The translations under genes were made by a program, and so were the position numbers. DNA of 64,000 nt from Salegentibacter tibetensis (GTDB taxonomy: Bacteria; Bacteroidota; Bacteroidia; Flavobacteriales; Flavobacteriaceae): the NCBI RefSeq assembly GCF_020164485.1, contig NZ_JAIQZA010000015.1, positions 1-64,000 on the forward strand. The letters run 5' to 3'. Under the pieces are notes generated by a model. That model searched no databases. It was given only the letters and a program-made list of their open reading frames with translations, and had not been told where the DNA came from. This document shows positions 50,988-62,900 of the stretch, piece by piece (within the stretch, counting starts at the first letter, position 1; each line of letters begins with the position of its first letter).

Positions 50988-51251
50988 GTGATGAATTCAA
51001 ACGAAAAGAACAATTTAGCTTTAGAAACTCTAAAGTTTCCGGTTAGTTACGATAGCAGGCAACAAACAATTTGGGATGCCAAAGGAATGATGGTTTGCGA
51101 TATTCGCGGCTGGGGGAAAATCCAGTTTATGAACAAATCTGAAGATCGGCAAGACGCAATAGGTGAGCTTATCACGAATTTACTCAACAAGTATCATCGT
51201 AACGAAAATGCCAAAATAGACGAGGAGCTTTTTAGAATGCTGGCTTCCTAG
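50988..51251 (+). CDS. Small conserved hypothetical protein (87 aa)
   Basis: The soluble protein contains LKFPVSYDSRQQTIWDAKGM followed by MVCDIRGWGKIQFM, which looks structured and has plausible codon use. A second ATG (50991) follows the first directly. Function unknown. It ends 102 nt before the GH97 gene, which has its own promoter. Confidence 0.6.
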   Translation: MMNSNEKNNLALETLKFPVSYDSRQQTIWDAKGMMVCDIRGWGKIQFMNKSEDRQDAIGELITNLLNKYHRNENAKIDEELFRMLAS

Positions 51252-51257
51252 ATATAA

Positions 51258-53498
<2,241 letters not shown>

Positions 53499-53548
53499 TT
53501 TTTAAAATGTATAATGTAGATTGTATACTGTAAAAAACTTGAGAATTT

Positions 53549-53584
53549 GAACCCCTCGTCAATTTGGCGGGGGGTTCCTTTTTT
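53549..53584 (+). terminator. Intrinsic terminator after GH97
   Basis: GAACCCCTCG / CGGGGGGTTC around a short loop, followed by CTTTTTT. Confidence 0.8.
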
Positions 53585-53732
53585 AACCAATCTTCATTTT
53601 AAGGGTTTTCAATTAGAAACCTTTATTTTATATAAATTCCAGAAATAATTTATAGTTTTAAGCAGTGCCCATCAATAACCTACTTTAAATGGAATATTAT
53701 TATTGAATATTAATAACCAAAACACAAATCGT

Positions 53733-54104
53733 ATGAAATTAGGGGCATTTTCAGTAAGTCTGAGCGTTAAAGATCTAAGGGCTTCAAAGACATTTTATAA
53801 AAAACTGGGCTTTCAGGTTTTTGCCGGCGATTTTGATAAGAATTATTTTATTATGAAGAATGAAGACTGCCTAATCGGTTTATTTCAGGGTATGTTCGAG
53901 AATAATATTCTCACCTTCAATCCCGGCTGGGACGCGAAAGCCAGGAAACTGGAGGAGTTTGATGATGTGAGGGAAATTCAAAAGCAACTAAAAATGGAAG
54001 GAGTAAGCTTTGAAAGTGAAGCCGATGAAAGCACATCAGGTCCGGCTAGTTTTATAGTATTAGATCCAGATGGTAATGCGATTTTGGTAGACCAGCACGT
54101 ATAA
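53733..54104 (+). CDS. VOC family (glyoxalase-like) protein
   Basis: The 123 residues from ATG 53733 (an upstream TTG frame from 53703 is unlikely) contain VSLSVKDLRASKTFYKKLGF near the N-terminus and ASFIVLDPDGNAILVDQH at the end, typical of single-domain VOC/glyoxalase-bleomycin resistance proteins. The substrate is unknown. It lies 10 nt before the AtoE-like gene and is probably co-transcribed. Confidence 0.85.
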   Translation: MKLGAFSVSLSVKDLRASKTFYKKLGFQVFAGDFDKNYFIMKNEDCLIGLFQGMFENNILTFNPGWDAKARKLEEFDDVREIQKQLKMEGVSFESEADESTSGPASFIVLDPDGNAILVDQHV

Positions 54105-54114
54105 ATTCTATAAT

Positions 54115-55482
54115 TTGAACCTGAGCCAATTCATTGAAAATACCTTTAAAAAACTTATTCCGGCGCCCTTTACTTTAGCGGTGTTACTTACCCTGATTAC
54201 ACTTTTTATCGCATTTTTCTTTACCGGGGAAACCAATACCACTTCGGCAATTAAAATCCTCGATTTCTGGCAAACCGGGATGTGGGATCCTGCCCTCATC
54301 GTCTTTATGGTGCAAATGATGCTGATTTTAGTATTGGGGCATGTCTTAGTGCTCAGTAAACCTGTTTCCTGGCTTACGAGTCAGTTAACCAAAATTGTGA
54401 CCGGAAATGCAAGCGCAGTGATTATCGTTTCGGTTTCTACAATGCTGGTTGCGTTTTTTAATTGGGGCTTGGGTTTGATCTTTGGGGCGATTATGGCCAG
54501 GAAAGTAGCTGAAGCAGCTTCCAGTAGAGGGTTCAAAATTAATTATCCCTTAATTGGTGCCGCCGGCTATGTGGGTTTAATGGTATGGCACGGTGGGATG
54601 AGCGGCAGTGCACCACTAAAAGCGGCAGAAGATGGGCATTTAGCGAGTTTGTTCCCCGGCGCAGATTCTGAATTTCTTTCGCAGTTACCTAGCAGCTTGC
54701 CCACAGCAAGCACTATTTTTTCTCAATGGAATTTATTGATCTTCACGACCTTATTAGTGTTAATTCCGCTTACGCTCTATCTCCTTTCAAGAATTAGCGA
54801 AACGAAAACGGTGAAAATTGAATCGGAAACAAAATCAGATCAACTTACAAAAATCACCGGGGCCGAAAAATTAGACCATTCAAAATGGCTAAGATTTGCA
54901 TTCGGGTTTTTATTGCTCGCAGCCTTTTTTGCAAGTTATTCCGAAGAACTTTTAATTGGAAACTTAACCCCGAATATGCTGAATTTCCTAATGCTCTGCC
55001 TTTGCATCTTACTGCACTCATCTTTCGCTTCATTTTTAAAAGCCTTGCAGGAAGCCATTGGGGGAGCAGCGGCGATTTTAATCCAGTTTCCGTTGTATTT
55101 CGGGATTATGGGCGTAATGCGTGAAACCGGTCTGGTGGGGGATATTTCAGGCTTTTTTGTCAGTATCGCGACAGATGTAAGTCTCCCGGTTTACAGTTTT
55201 TTTAGCGCTGGTTTAGTGAATATTTTTGTGCCCAGCGGGGGAGGCCAGTGGGCGGTGCAGGGCCCCATAATTCTGGAAAGCGCTTTAAAACTTGGGGTGC
55301 CGCTTAATAAAGCAGTCATGGCACTGGCCTATGGCGACCAAATCACCAATATGTTGCAGCCATTCTGGGCTTTGCCCTTACTTGCTATTACAAAACTAAA
55401 GGCCCGGGAAATTCTTCCTTATACTTTGGTGATGATGTTGGTAGGAACGCTGGTTTATATTACCGGATTATTACTGGTGTAA
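54115..55482 (+). CDS. Short-chain fatty acid transporter (AtoE family)
   Basis: The 455-residue inner-membrane protein has about 12 helices. The start is TTG at 54115 (NLSQFIENTFKKLIPAPFTL is the family N-terminus and no ATG precedes it). Conserved features are AFFNWGLGLIFGAIMARKVA, HGGMSGSAPLKAA and NIFVPSGGGQWAVQGPIILE, the AtoE signature. It probably imports acetate to butyrate or related acids. It is coupled to the VOC gene. Confidence 0.9.
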   Translation: MNLSQFIENTFKKLIPAPFTLAVLLTLITLFIAFFFTGETNTTSAIKILDFWQTGMWDPALIVFMVQMMLILVLGHVLVLSKPVSWLTSQLTKIVTGNASAVIIVSVSTMLVAFFNWGLGLIFGAIMARKVAEAASSRGFKINYPLIGAAGYVGLMVWHGGMSGSAPLKAAEDGHLASLFPGADSEFLSQLPSSLPTASTIFSQWNLLIFTTLLVLIPLTLYLLSRISETKTVKIESETKSDQLTKITGAEKLDHSKWLRFAFGFLLLAAFFASYSEELLIGNLTPNMLNFLMLCLCILLHSSFASFLKALQEAIGGAAAILIQFPLYFGIMGVMRETGLVGDISGFFVSIATDVSLPVYSFFSAGLVNIFVPSGGGQWAVQGPIILESALKLGVPLNKAVMALAYGDQITNMLQPFWALPLLAITKLKAREILPYTLVMMLVGTLVYITGLLLV

Positions 55483-55542
55483 GATTTTCACCAATTTTTT
55501 TTTCTGACTTACGACTAAACTAAAGTTTTGTAAATTTCAGCT

Positions 55543-57927
55543 ATGAAAAAAATATCTCTCTTTAGTTTTAGCTTGATTTTTAGCTTTAATCTTTTAATTG
55601 CCCAGGAAAGTTTTACCGATTGGACACTGGATACTCCACATATTTCCGGAAAAGCTGAATACCTGGACTCGCCTTTCGTTACAGCGGGAGACCGGGTTTA
55701 CGTTGTGGGGCACCAAAATGGTAATTTTCCGGAACTCGGCTGGCATATTCAAGGTGAAATGGGCGGTGTTTGGAATCATCCTATTAAACTGTTAGATGGT
55801 TTTTCTGCGGAAATCGTTTTAAATGAAAAGAAGATTGAGTTAAATAATGCTTCGGAATTTGTCAACTATCCTTTTGCCGGAAAACATATTTTTCAGCTTG
55901 AAAATAATGTAATTGAAGTTACCCGGTGGCAGTTTGTTCCCGATGGGGAGGAAGGCCTGGCCGTGCAGTATATAATTCAGAATAATTCTTCAGAAGAAAT
56001 AAATGCAGATTTTATTTTTACAGCTTCTTCAGATCTTAGGCCCACCTGGCTGGGCGATCGTACCGGGATGGTAGATCACAAGGATGTCGCTGAATTTCTT
56101 CCGGAGGAAAACGCGTGGTTGATAAAGGACGAAAATAATCCCTGGTTTACTGTTGTTGGTGCAGACAGGACTTCCGAAGAACAGGAGAAATCTAAAACAA
56201 AGTATAAGGGGAAGGGAATTTCGACTTCACAGAGTTACAAACTCACAATTCGTGCAGGGGGGCAGGAAGTGATTAATTTCAGTATTGCCGGCTCTTTTGA
56301 AAGCAGGAAAGCAGTGCTAAAGACATATAATGAGATCAGAGAAAATCTAAAAACCCAGGTGGCCGATAAAAAAGAACGTTATAAAGGCCTGGCCAATAAA
56401 TCTAAACTCACGATTCCCGATAAAAATATTGAACAGGCCTTTGAATGGCTTAAATATAATAGCGATTGGCTGGTACAGACCGTACCGGGAATTGGCACTG
56501 GTATCACCGCCGGCATCCCTGATTATCCCTGGTGGTTTGGCGTAGACAGTGAATATGCCTTGCAAGGCTATATGATGGTTGGCCAAACCGATGCGGTTTA
56601 TAGTACGATTAAATTGCTGGATAGTATGAGTGAGGTGGTTAATGGCAATGGGAAAATTATTCATGAAATGTCTACCAATGGCGCTGTATTCAACGACGGG
56701 AATATTAACGAAACCCCACAATTTGCCTCCTTAATTTGGGAGATCTTTAAATGGAATGGCGATCTGGAATTTCTAAAAAAATATTTTCCTACCATTAAAA
56801 AAGGGCTGGAGTGGTTGCAAACACAAGATACCGATGCTAATCTTTTCCCCGAAGGTTTCGGGATGATGGAAATTCATGGGCTGGATAGTGAAATGATAGA
56901 TGTTGCTGTCTACAGCCAGAAAGCATTTGCCGATGCTTCAAAAATGGCTGCAATCCTTGAGGAGCAGGTATTGGCCAGGGAGTATGCTGATATGGCTGAA
57001 AACCTCAAAAAGAAAATAAACGAAGAATTCTGGTCTGAAGAATTTAATTCTTACGCCGATTTTATAGGAACAGACAAACAGGCCTTTAGGCTGATAGATG
57101 ATGCTATCGTGAGGGCTGATACCTTGGAAAAACCCTGGGCGGTTAAGGAATTAAAGGAAACCAAAGCGAAAATAGAGGCTAATCCTTCAGAAGGGTCAAG
57201 GCCTTTTGTAGTGCACCATAATTGGGTGGTAAATACCCCAATGGAAACCAAAATAGCAGAGCCCGAAAAAGCATTAAAAGCTTTAAATACTGCTGAAAAA
57301 TACAGAAATCCTTTTGGGGTCTTTGTAACCGGGATAGATCGTGATGAAGTGGAAAAAACCGAAGAAAATTCATTTAAAGGTGGGGAGGTTTTTACTTATA
57401 CCGGTGCGGTAATGACTTTACCCACCGCTGTGCAGATAATTGCTGAAAACAATTATGGAAGACCCGAAAAAGCTTTGGATTACCTGGAGCGAATGACGCG
57501 TAGTTTCAGTTTCGCTTTTCCCGGGAGTATGTATGAAGTTTCACCAGATTACGGGATGATATCCCAGGCCTGGAATATTTATGGTTACGCGGTACCCATT
57601 GTTAGTCAGTTCTTCGGGATTCAGCCAGAAGCTCTCAACAAGAAAGTCGTAATTCAACCTCAAATGCCAGATGCCTGGAACGAGGCTTCTTTGGAAAATG
57701 TTGAGCTTGGTGAAAATGAAATTTCAGTTTATTATTCAAAGACAGGTGAAGCTTTAAATATTGAAATTTTTCAGATTAAAAACTGGGAGCTGGAACTCGT
57801 TCTACCTAATATGGCTGATTTAAAATACGAATTGACTCCAAAAAACGCCGAAGTTTCTACTGAAAACGGAAATCTGGTTATTAAGGGAAATTCAGATAAA
57901 TTGGAAATTTCGATAAAAACAGATTAA
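55543..57927 (+). CDS. Six-hairpin glycosidase-like protein, exported
   Basis: The 794 residues have signal MKKISLFSFSLIFSFNLLIA followed by Q. An N-terminal beta-sandwich (to about 260) precedes an (alpha/alpha)6 toroid with GIPDYPWWFGVDSEYALQGY, NETPQFASLIWEIFKWNGDL and MSTNGAVFNDGN. Its C-terminal beta domain is typical of glycogen-debranching or GH63/GH78-type toroid glycosidases. Acidic residues in WFGVDSEY and EIHGLDSEMIDVA are candidate catalytic groups. The exact GH family is not certain. It is in a carbohydrate context with GH97 two genes upstream. Confidence 0.78.
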   Translation: MKKISLFSFSLIFSFNLLIAQESFTDWTLDTPHISGKAEYLDSPFVTAGDRVYVVGHQNGNFPELGWHIQGEMGGVWNHPIKLLDGFSAEIVLNEKKIELNNASEFVNYPFAGKHIFQLENNVIEVTRWQFVPDGEEGLAVQYIIQNNSSEEINADFIFTASSDLRPTWLGDRTGMVDHKDVAEFLPEENAWLIKDENNPWFTVVGADRTSEEQEKSKTKYKGKGISTSQSYKLTIRAGGQEVINFSIAGSFESRKAVLKTYNEIRENLKTQVADKKERYKGLANKSKLTIPDKNIEQAFEWLKYNSDWLVQTVPGIGTGITAGIPDYPWWFGVDSEYALQGYMMVGQTDAVYSTIKLLDSMSEVVNGNGKIIHEMSTNGAVFNDGNINETPQFASLIWEIFKWNGDLEFLKKYFPTIKKGLEWLQTQDTDANLFPEGFGMMEIHGLDSEMIDVAVYSQKAFADASKMAAILEEQVLAREYADMAENLKKKINEEFWSEEFNSYADFIGTDKQAFRLIDDAIVRADTLEKPWAVKELKETKAKIEANPSEGSRPFVVHHNWVVNTPMETKIAEPEKALKALNTAEKYRNPFGVFVTGIDRDEVEKTEENSFKGGEVFTYTGAVMTLPTAVQIIAENNYGRPEKALDYLERMTRSFSFAFPGSMYEVSPDYGMISQAWNIYGYAVPIVSQFFGIQPEALNKKVVIQPQMPDAWNEASLENVELGENEISVYYSKTGEALNIEIFQIKNWELELVLPNMADLKYELTPKNAEVSTENGNLVIKGNSDKLEISIKTD

Positions 57928-57964
57928 GATTTCTTATTTTATATAGGAACCAATTTTTCTCATT

Positions 57965-58435
57965 ATGGTACCACCAAAGAATAATCCGATAAAAAGACAT
58001 AAAGCCATTCAACCTTTAAGCCGTGAACATCACCAGGGGCTTTTGCTCTGCTGGAAGATTAGAAAAGGTTTTGAAACTGGAGTAGAACTGCAGCGCATTA
58101 AGAATTATACCGATTGGTTTTGGGAAAATCAATTGCAGGAACATTTTAGAATTGAAGAAAAATATGTTTTCCCGGTTTTAGGCGCTCAGGATGTTTTGGT
58201 AAAACAGGCTTTGGAAGAACACGAACATCTTGCTACATTATTCCGCCAGGATACTGAAATATCGTTTGCTCTTGAGATGATTAAAAACGACCTGGAAGGA
58301 CATATCAGATTTGAGGAGCGGGTGCTTTTCAATAAAATCCAGGAAGAAGCCACCGTAGAAGAACTTCAACATATTCAGCAACACCACGAGAAGGAAATCT
58401 CCTGTGGGGTGTGGGAAGATGAATTCTGGAAGTAA
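57965..58435 (+). CDS. Hemerythrin-domain protein
   Basis: The 156-residue four-helix bundle has metal-ligand motifs PLSREHHQGLLL (about 18-29), LQEHFRIEEKYVFPVL, LEEHEHL and EGHIRFEERVLFNKI, with a final HHEKE. It binds a di-iron centre and may sense or handle O2, NO or iron in the cytosol. It is 37 nt after the glycosidase gene. Confidence 0.9.
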   Translation: MVPPKNNPIKRHKAIQPLSREHHQGLLLCWKIRKGFETGVELQRIKNYTDWFWENQLQEHFRIEEKYVFPVLGAQDVLVKQALEEHEHLATLFRQDTEISFALEMIKNDLEGHIRFEERVLFNKIQEEATVEELQHIQQHHEKEISCGVWEDEFWK

Positions 58436-58447
58436 ATTAGTTGAAAA

Positions 58448-59677
58448 TTACGCCGCTTTTTGTAAAGGTTCGCTACCAGTCACTTCCTGATTTAACCTGA
58501 AAACTGTGTCTTTTTCGTAAGCCAGAAAATAATAGATCACAAAGAACAGAAAATACATAATCATTGATTTCTGCCTTAAAATAATTCCCAGGTTAGACAT
58601 TACAAAGGTCATGGCAAAAGAACTGGTGAAGAACAAAACTAAACTTAATTTCACCTTGGCGGGCGCACTCCTTAGGAAACCAAAGAAGCTCTTTTTAAAC
58701 AACTTTCCGAAAATCAATATATAGATAAAATTCTCTATAGAAACGATTACCCCTAAAATTCCCGGAGCATCAAAAAACAGTGGTCTAAACCAAAAAGTAA
58801 AGAACTTTTCAATAAGGGAATAATCTGTCATCGGCACACCTGACGTAGCGTTATCGAGGCTATTGGAACGGTTTTCAGTAAATGATAGGAAGTCGCCAAT
58901 AAGATTTTGTGAATCTCCAAGGTTAACCACACCTAAAATTTGTTTATTAAACAGGAGTACAAGACCTGCAATTGCTCCAAGGAAAATAGCCTTTTGTTTT
59001 CCTGTGATCTGGTTTCGGTTTATGAAAATACCAAACATCCCGGCTCCCGCCAGTAATAAAAACATATGTGGTCTTATTGCGAAAACCAATAACGAACCTA
59101 AACCAAGACTAATTAATCTGTTTTTCGGGCTTCTAAGCGCATAAGCGAATAACATTAAGCCTAAGAATATTGGTGCACCTTTACCTAAAGAAGCCGTCCA
59201 GAAGTGCATATTGGGTAGAAAAAGAATTAATACCAAAAAATCTATTTTCTTGAAAATCTTGATATTTATCGCAATATTTTCTTTGAAAAATAAATAGGCA
59301 TAAACAAAGCCCATAAAACCAATCCAGCTAAAAAGCAACATCATCATTTCATAACTGAAACCGAAGAAATTAATAAAAGGATAGGATAGAAAATCTATAA
59401 AAGAGGTCCCGGTGTCTAAAAAGCCGCTCCAGGTTTTTCCTTCTTTCCCAGGGACACTGAAATAGCGTTTAGAATCTGAAGGATTAAAAAATGCGTAGGT
59501 GTAATAAATTCCTGCAAAGATGATGTGATAATAGAACAATTTATTCATCAGGTTAGCCGAGAAAAAATCGTGTTTTTCACTAATCTTTTTAAAGATAAAT
59601 TGGTTTGCCAAATGCAAAAACGGAATAAGCATTACCGCCTGCAATAGGTTATGAATTAGGTTTATATCTGGGGACAT
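58448..59677 (-). CDS. Polytopic membrane protein, polysaccharide-polymerase-like
   Basis: The 409 residues have about ten membrane helices and loops containing WSGFLDTGTSFIDFLSYPFI and NMHFWTASLGKGAPIFLGLM, followed by SLLVFAIRPHMFLL. The LGKGAP and RPHM motifs occur in EpsG/Wzy-like and related O-antigen polymerase families, but the match is weak and no glycan locus surrounds it. It is a single gene, convergent with hemerythrin. Confidence 0.6.
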   Translation of the reverse strand: MSPDINLIHNLLQAVMLIPFLHLANQFIFKKISEKHDFFSANLMNKLFYYHIIFAGIYYTYAFFNPSDSKRYFSVPGKEGKTWSGFLDTGTSFIDFLSYPFINFFGFSYEMMMLLFSWIGFMGFVYAYLFFKENIAINIKIFKKIDFLVLILFLPNMHFWTASLGKGAPIFLGLMLFAYALRSPKNRLISLGLGSLLVFAIRPHMFLLLAGAGMFGIFINRNQITGKQKAIFLGAIAGLVLLFNKQILGVVNLGDSQNLIGDFLSFTENRSNSLDNATSGVPMTDYSLIEKFFTFWFRPLFFDAPGILGVIVSIENFIYILIFGKLFKKSFFGFLRSAPAKVKLSLVLFFTSSFAMTFVMSNLGIILRQKSMIMYFLFFVIYYFLAYEKDTVFRLNQEVTGSEPLQKAA

Positions 59678-59958
59678 TCTTCTTTTTCCTTTATTCCCCT
59701 TAATTCAATTACCCTACCCAAAATGTAAAGTTATGAGTGTTTGGCATTTAAGCTTAAAAATTAACTGATTTTAAGTCTTTTAACTGAATTGTGTAAGATA
59801 TTAATAATTCAAAAGTGAAACCTTCAATTTTTTCCCCATAAATTAATCTACAATTGTGTGGAAATATTTATCTATTTTCTTACAAGTGGGATGTAAATAT
59901 CTGTGAAGAACATCTTTGAATCTTCTGATTTTTTAAGTTTTTTTCTGCAGTAGTTTAC

Positions 59959-62900
59959 TTAGAATTTAAAATTAAAACTGAACGTAAGTCGCCCGCCATC
60001 ATCACCGTAGTAATAACCCGTATTAGCTGTAATGGCGCTAAAACCATTTATCCAGATAGAGCCGCCATAATTGTTACGCCATTTATCTGAATTAGAATCC
60101 TCAGCCCAAACACGACCGTAATCAAAGCCTGCGCTCACGCCTATTTGCAGTGGGATAAAATTAGTTTTAAATCGGCTTACACCTACTCTAAGATCAGTAG
60201 AATGGAAGAAAGATTGTTTACCATTGAAACGCTCCCAACGATAGGCTCTTAGATTTTCATTTCCGCCAAGAATAGCACCATCGTAATATTCATAGTTATC
60301 TCCAATAATCGCTTTTCCGCCAACTTTGGTGGCAAGAACTGCAATTCCACTCTCGTGTAAAGGATAATCTATAGCCAGCAACGGACTCACATAAGCAAAT
60401 TCATTGTTGTGCCCATCTATATTGGTTTTGTAACCGGTGGTGATTTCAGCTTCAAATCCGCGGGTTGGATAGGAGGGGTTATCGCGGTTCTCGTACCGGT
60501 AATTTACCTCGGCCCCGGCATAGAGTTGCTGGTTAAAAAGATCGTTGTCTTCAGAAAAAGCATCAGCGATAAATTTATCTTCCTGAAAAGAAACATTTCT
60601 AGATTGTACCATGGGTTTTGCGTAAAAACTGCCACCGGCCCGGCCACGCCAAATCAGCGAGGGGGCAATTTCCCATTGTTCTATCAGTACTCGGTTGTAA
60701 TCGCGACCAAAGCTATCTCTTAAGTTTTCTGAATTTATTCCTTCCCCAAAATAATTGATCGCAAAATTAGGACTTGTGTACCGGGCTTCAATTCCCAGGT
60801 TCCAGTTGTAAAAAATATGGGCAAACTCTCCCCGGTACCCTATTTCAAAACCATTGGTGGCAAAGAAATAAGAGGCTTTAAAGGTGTGCTGGATACTAAA
60901 GGGGTTATTGGCGAGGCCATAAGTAGTATAGATGTCCATTAGCCCTAAAGACAAGCCTTCGTCTCCATTATAATCGGCTTGGGGCATTATTTTATTTTCA
61001 CTTCTTTTTCGCTTGTCCGGGTCAAAAGTATTTATGTCGTAAGCATCAACCAGCCATCTTCTGGATTTTGGGTTTTTAATGGTGTTTTCTTTGCTTTTAT
61101 GATCATATATCTTGATTTTCCGGGTGTTGTCAAAATCGTAGATGTCGTTTTCCCCACCACCAATTACATTTATCCTTAAAGGTTTATTTCCTTCACCCGT
61201 AACTTTAAAAGTGTCCTCGCCATCTAGACCGTAGATCCAGATTTCATCGGTAGCTTCAGAATTATAAGAATTTTTGAAGATTTCTTTTCCATCTTCATTA
61301 ATCATCACAATCTCAGTAATACCGTTTTCTTTTCTTTCAATATTGAAGATGTCATCTTCTTCAGTCCCGGTTAGTACCTGAAACTTCTGCAGGTATTTGT
61401 AATAACGTTCAGCAATATCCCTCAGGTTATCCCTTCTTGCCTTAAGGCTTGTTTTAATTTTCTCTATGCTTTCGTCTTGAGCTGCTTCGGGTAACGCTTT
61501 AAATGCGGTTTCTATCTCTTCATCGGTAAGTTGGGATTGAATAAAGGAAACCTGTTTCTTCCAGTCTTCCCAATCTGAAGTTTTCAGCAAGCGCTGGTCT
61601 AAAGGATATCCGGAGAGGTTAAACCATTTTACGTTATTTACATTTCCGCTGTAGGTTTCCATTTTTCTCAGCATAGGGAGTCCCAGTTTTACAAGATCTG
61701 GGATGAATCCATCGTAATTTGGAAATGCGAAATCCCGGTCCCGGGGTATGGGTTTATAAAGTTTAGTGCCATCTGGCTGCGAATGCTCGGCCCAGCGCCA
61801 TTGGTCAAAATGCCTGTCCCAGTCACCAATAAGCATATCTACAAGTCTGTTTTTTATAAATTCTTTTTCGTCGGGAACCGCATCTTTGCTTTCCCTTAAT
61901 TCTTCAAGTAAATCTGTAGTACTCAAAATATCTTCTGGTGATCCAAACCTTTCAAATTCCTTATTTTCGTCACCCACATGGGCTTCAAACATATAAAGTT
62001 CATCTCCATATTCGTCATTGTTAAGTCCCAGGGCTCTTTGTTTGGGTACGTAGAATATTTCAGGTTTTCCCGCGTAAATATTCAATAGATCGTTGAGGTG
62101 TTTTAATGAATAACGGGCATAGGGGTGGGCGCTTGTAAAAAGGTCCATGGCATAACGTTGGGCGACCGTATTTTCTACGTAATCCTTTATATAATGATCC
62201 TTTATTGCTGTGGCTTGTAGAAATCGAGCTGCACTTTTTCGCATTGCCCGTATGGTGAACTCGTGTTTGTCTTCCCCAATAAAACGCAGGGAACGGGATT
62301 GCATTCCCCCACCTTCTTTCAAGGGTTCAAGGTTTCCTTCCAGGGTGTCAAGAAAAAGCACGGGAGCTTTTATTTTTTTGCTATAAACATCTCTGTAGAA
62401 ATCCCCGAAAATCGATTTATAAAAACCCGATTTATCGGTCTCTTCTTCGGTGTAAATTGAAGCGCTTATTGTGTCGCCAATTTCTTCTTTGGTTTTAAAA
62501 TCGATTTCATTCCAACTGGCTTCATCGCTTTTTATCGTCTTGCTGAAAACTGGATTTTCGGAACTTTCAATTTCAAAGAACTCAATTAAGGTTTCGTTGT
62601 TTTTATAGAGTTTTAATTTGGCGTAACCGGTTTTTGTGCTCCCAAAATGCCCGTACTTCCTTATTTTTAGTTTTTTCTTCTTTCCTGCAGAACCACTAAT
62701 AATCTGAGGGATACCATCGTCTTCCAGATACTGTAAATTACCATCCAATCCCGAAGCAAAAATTACATTATCAAACTGGCTCGCGAGGGTCTCCAAGCGA
62801 CCGCGTAAATAGCTGTGTTCTTTATTTTGATAATCCTGAGGGGAAAATCCGCCAATCTTTTCAATGAAAGATCTTTTGGAATTGCTCATCACGGGATGTT

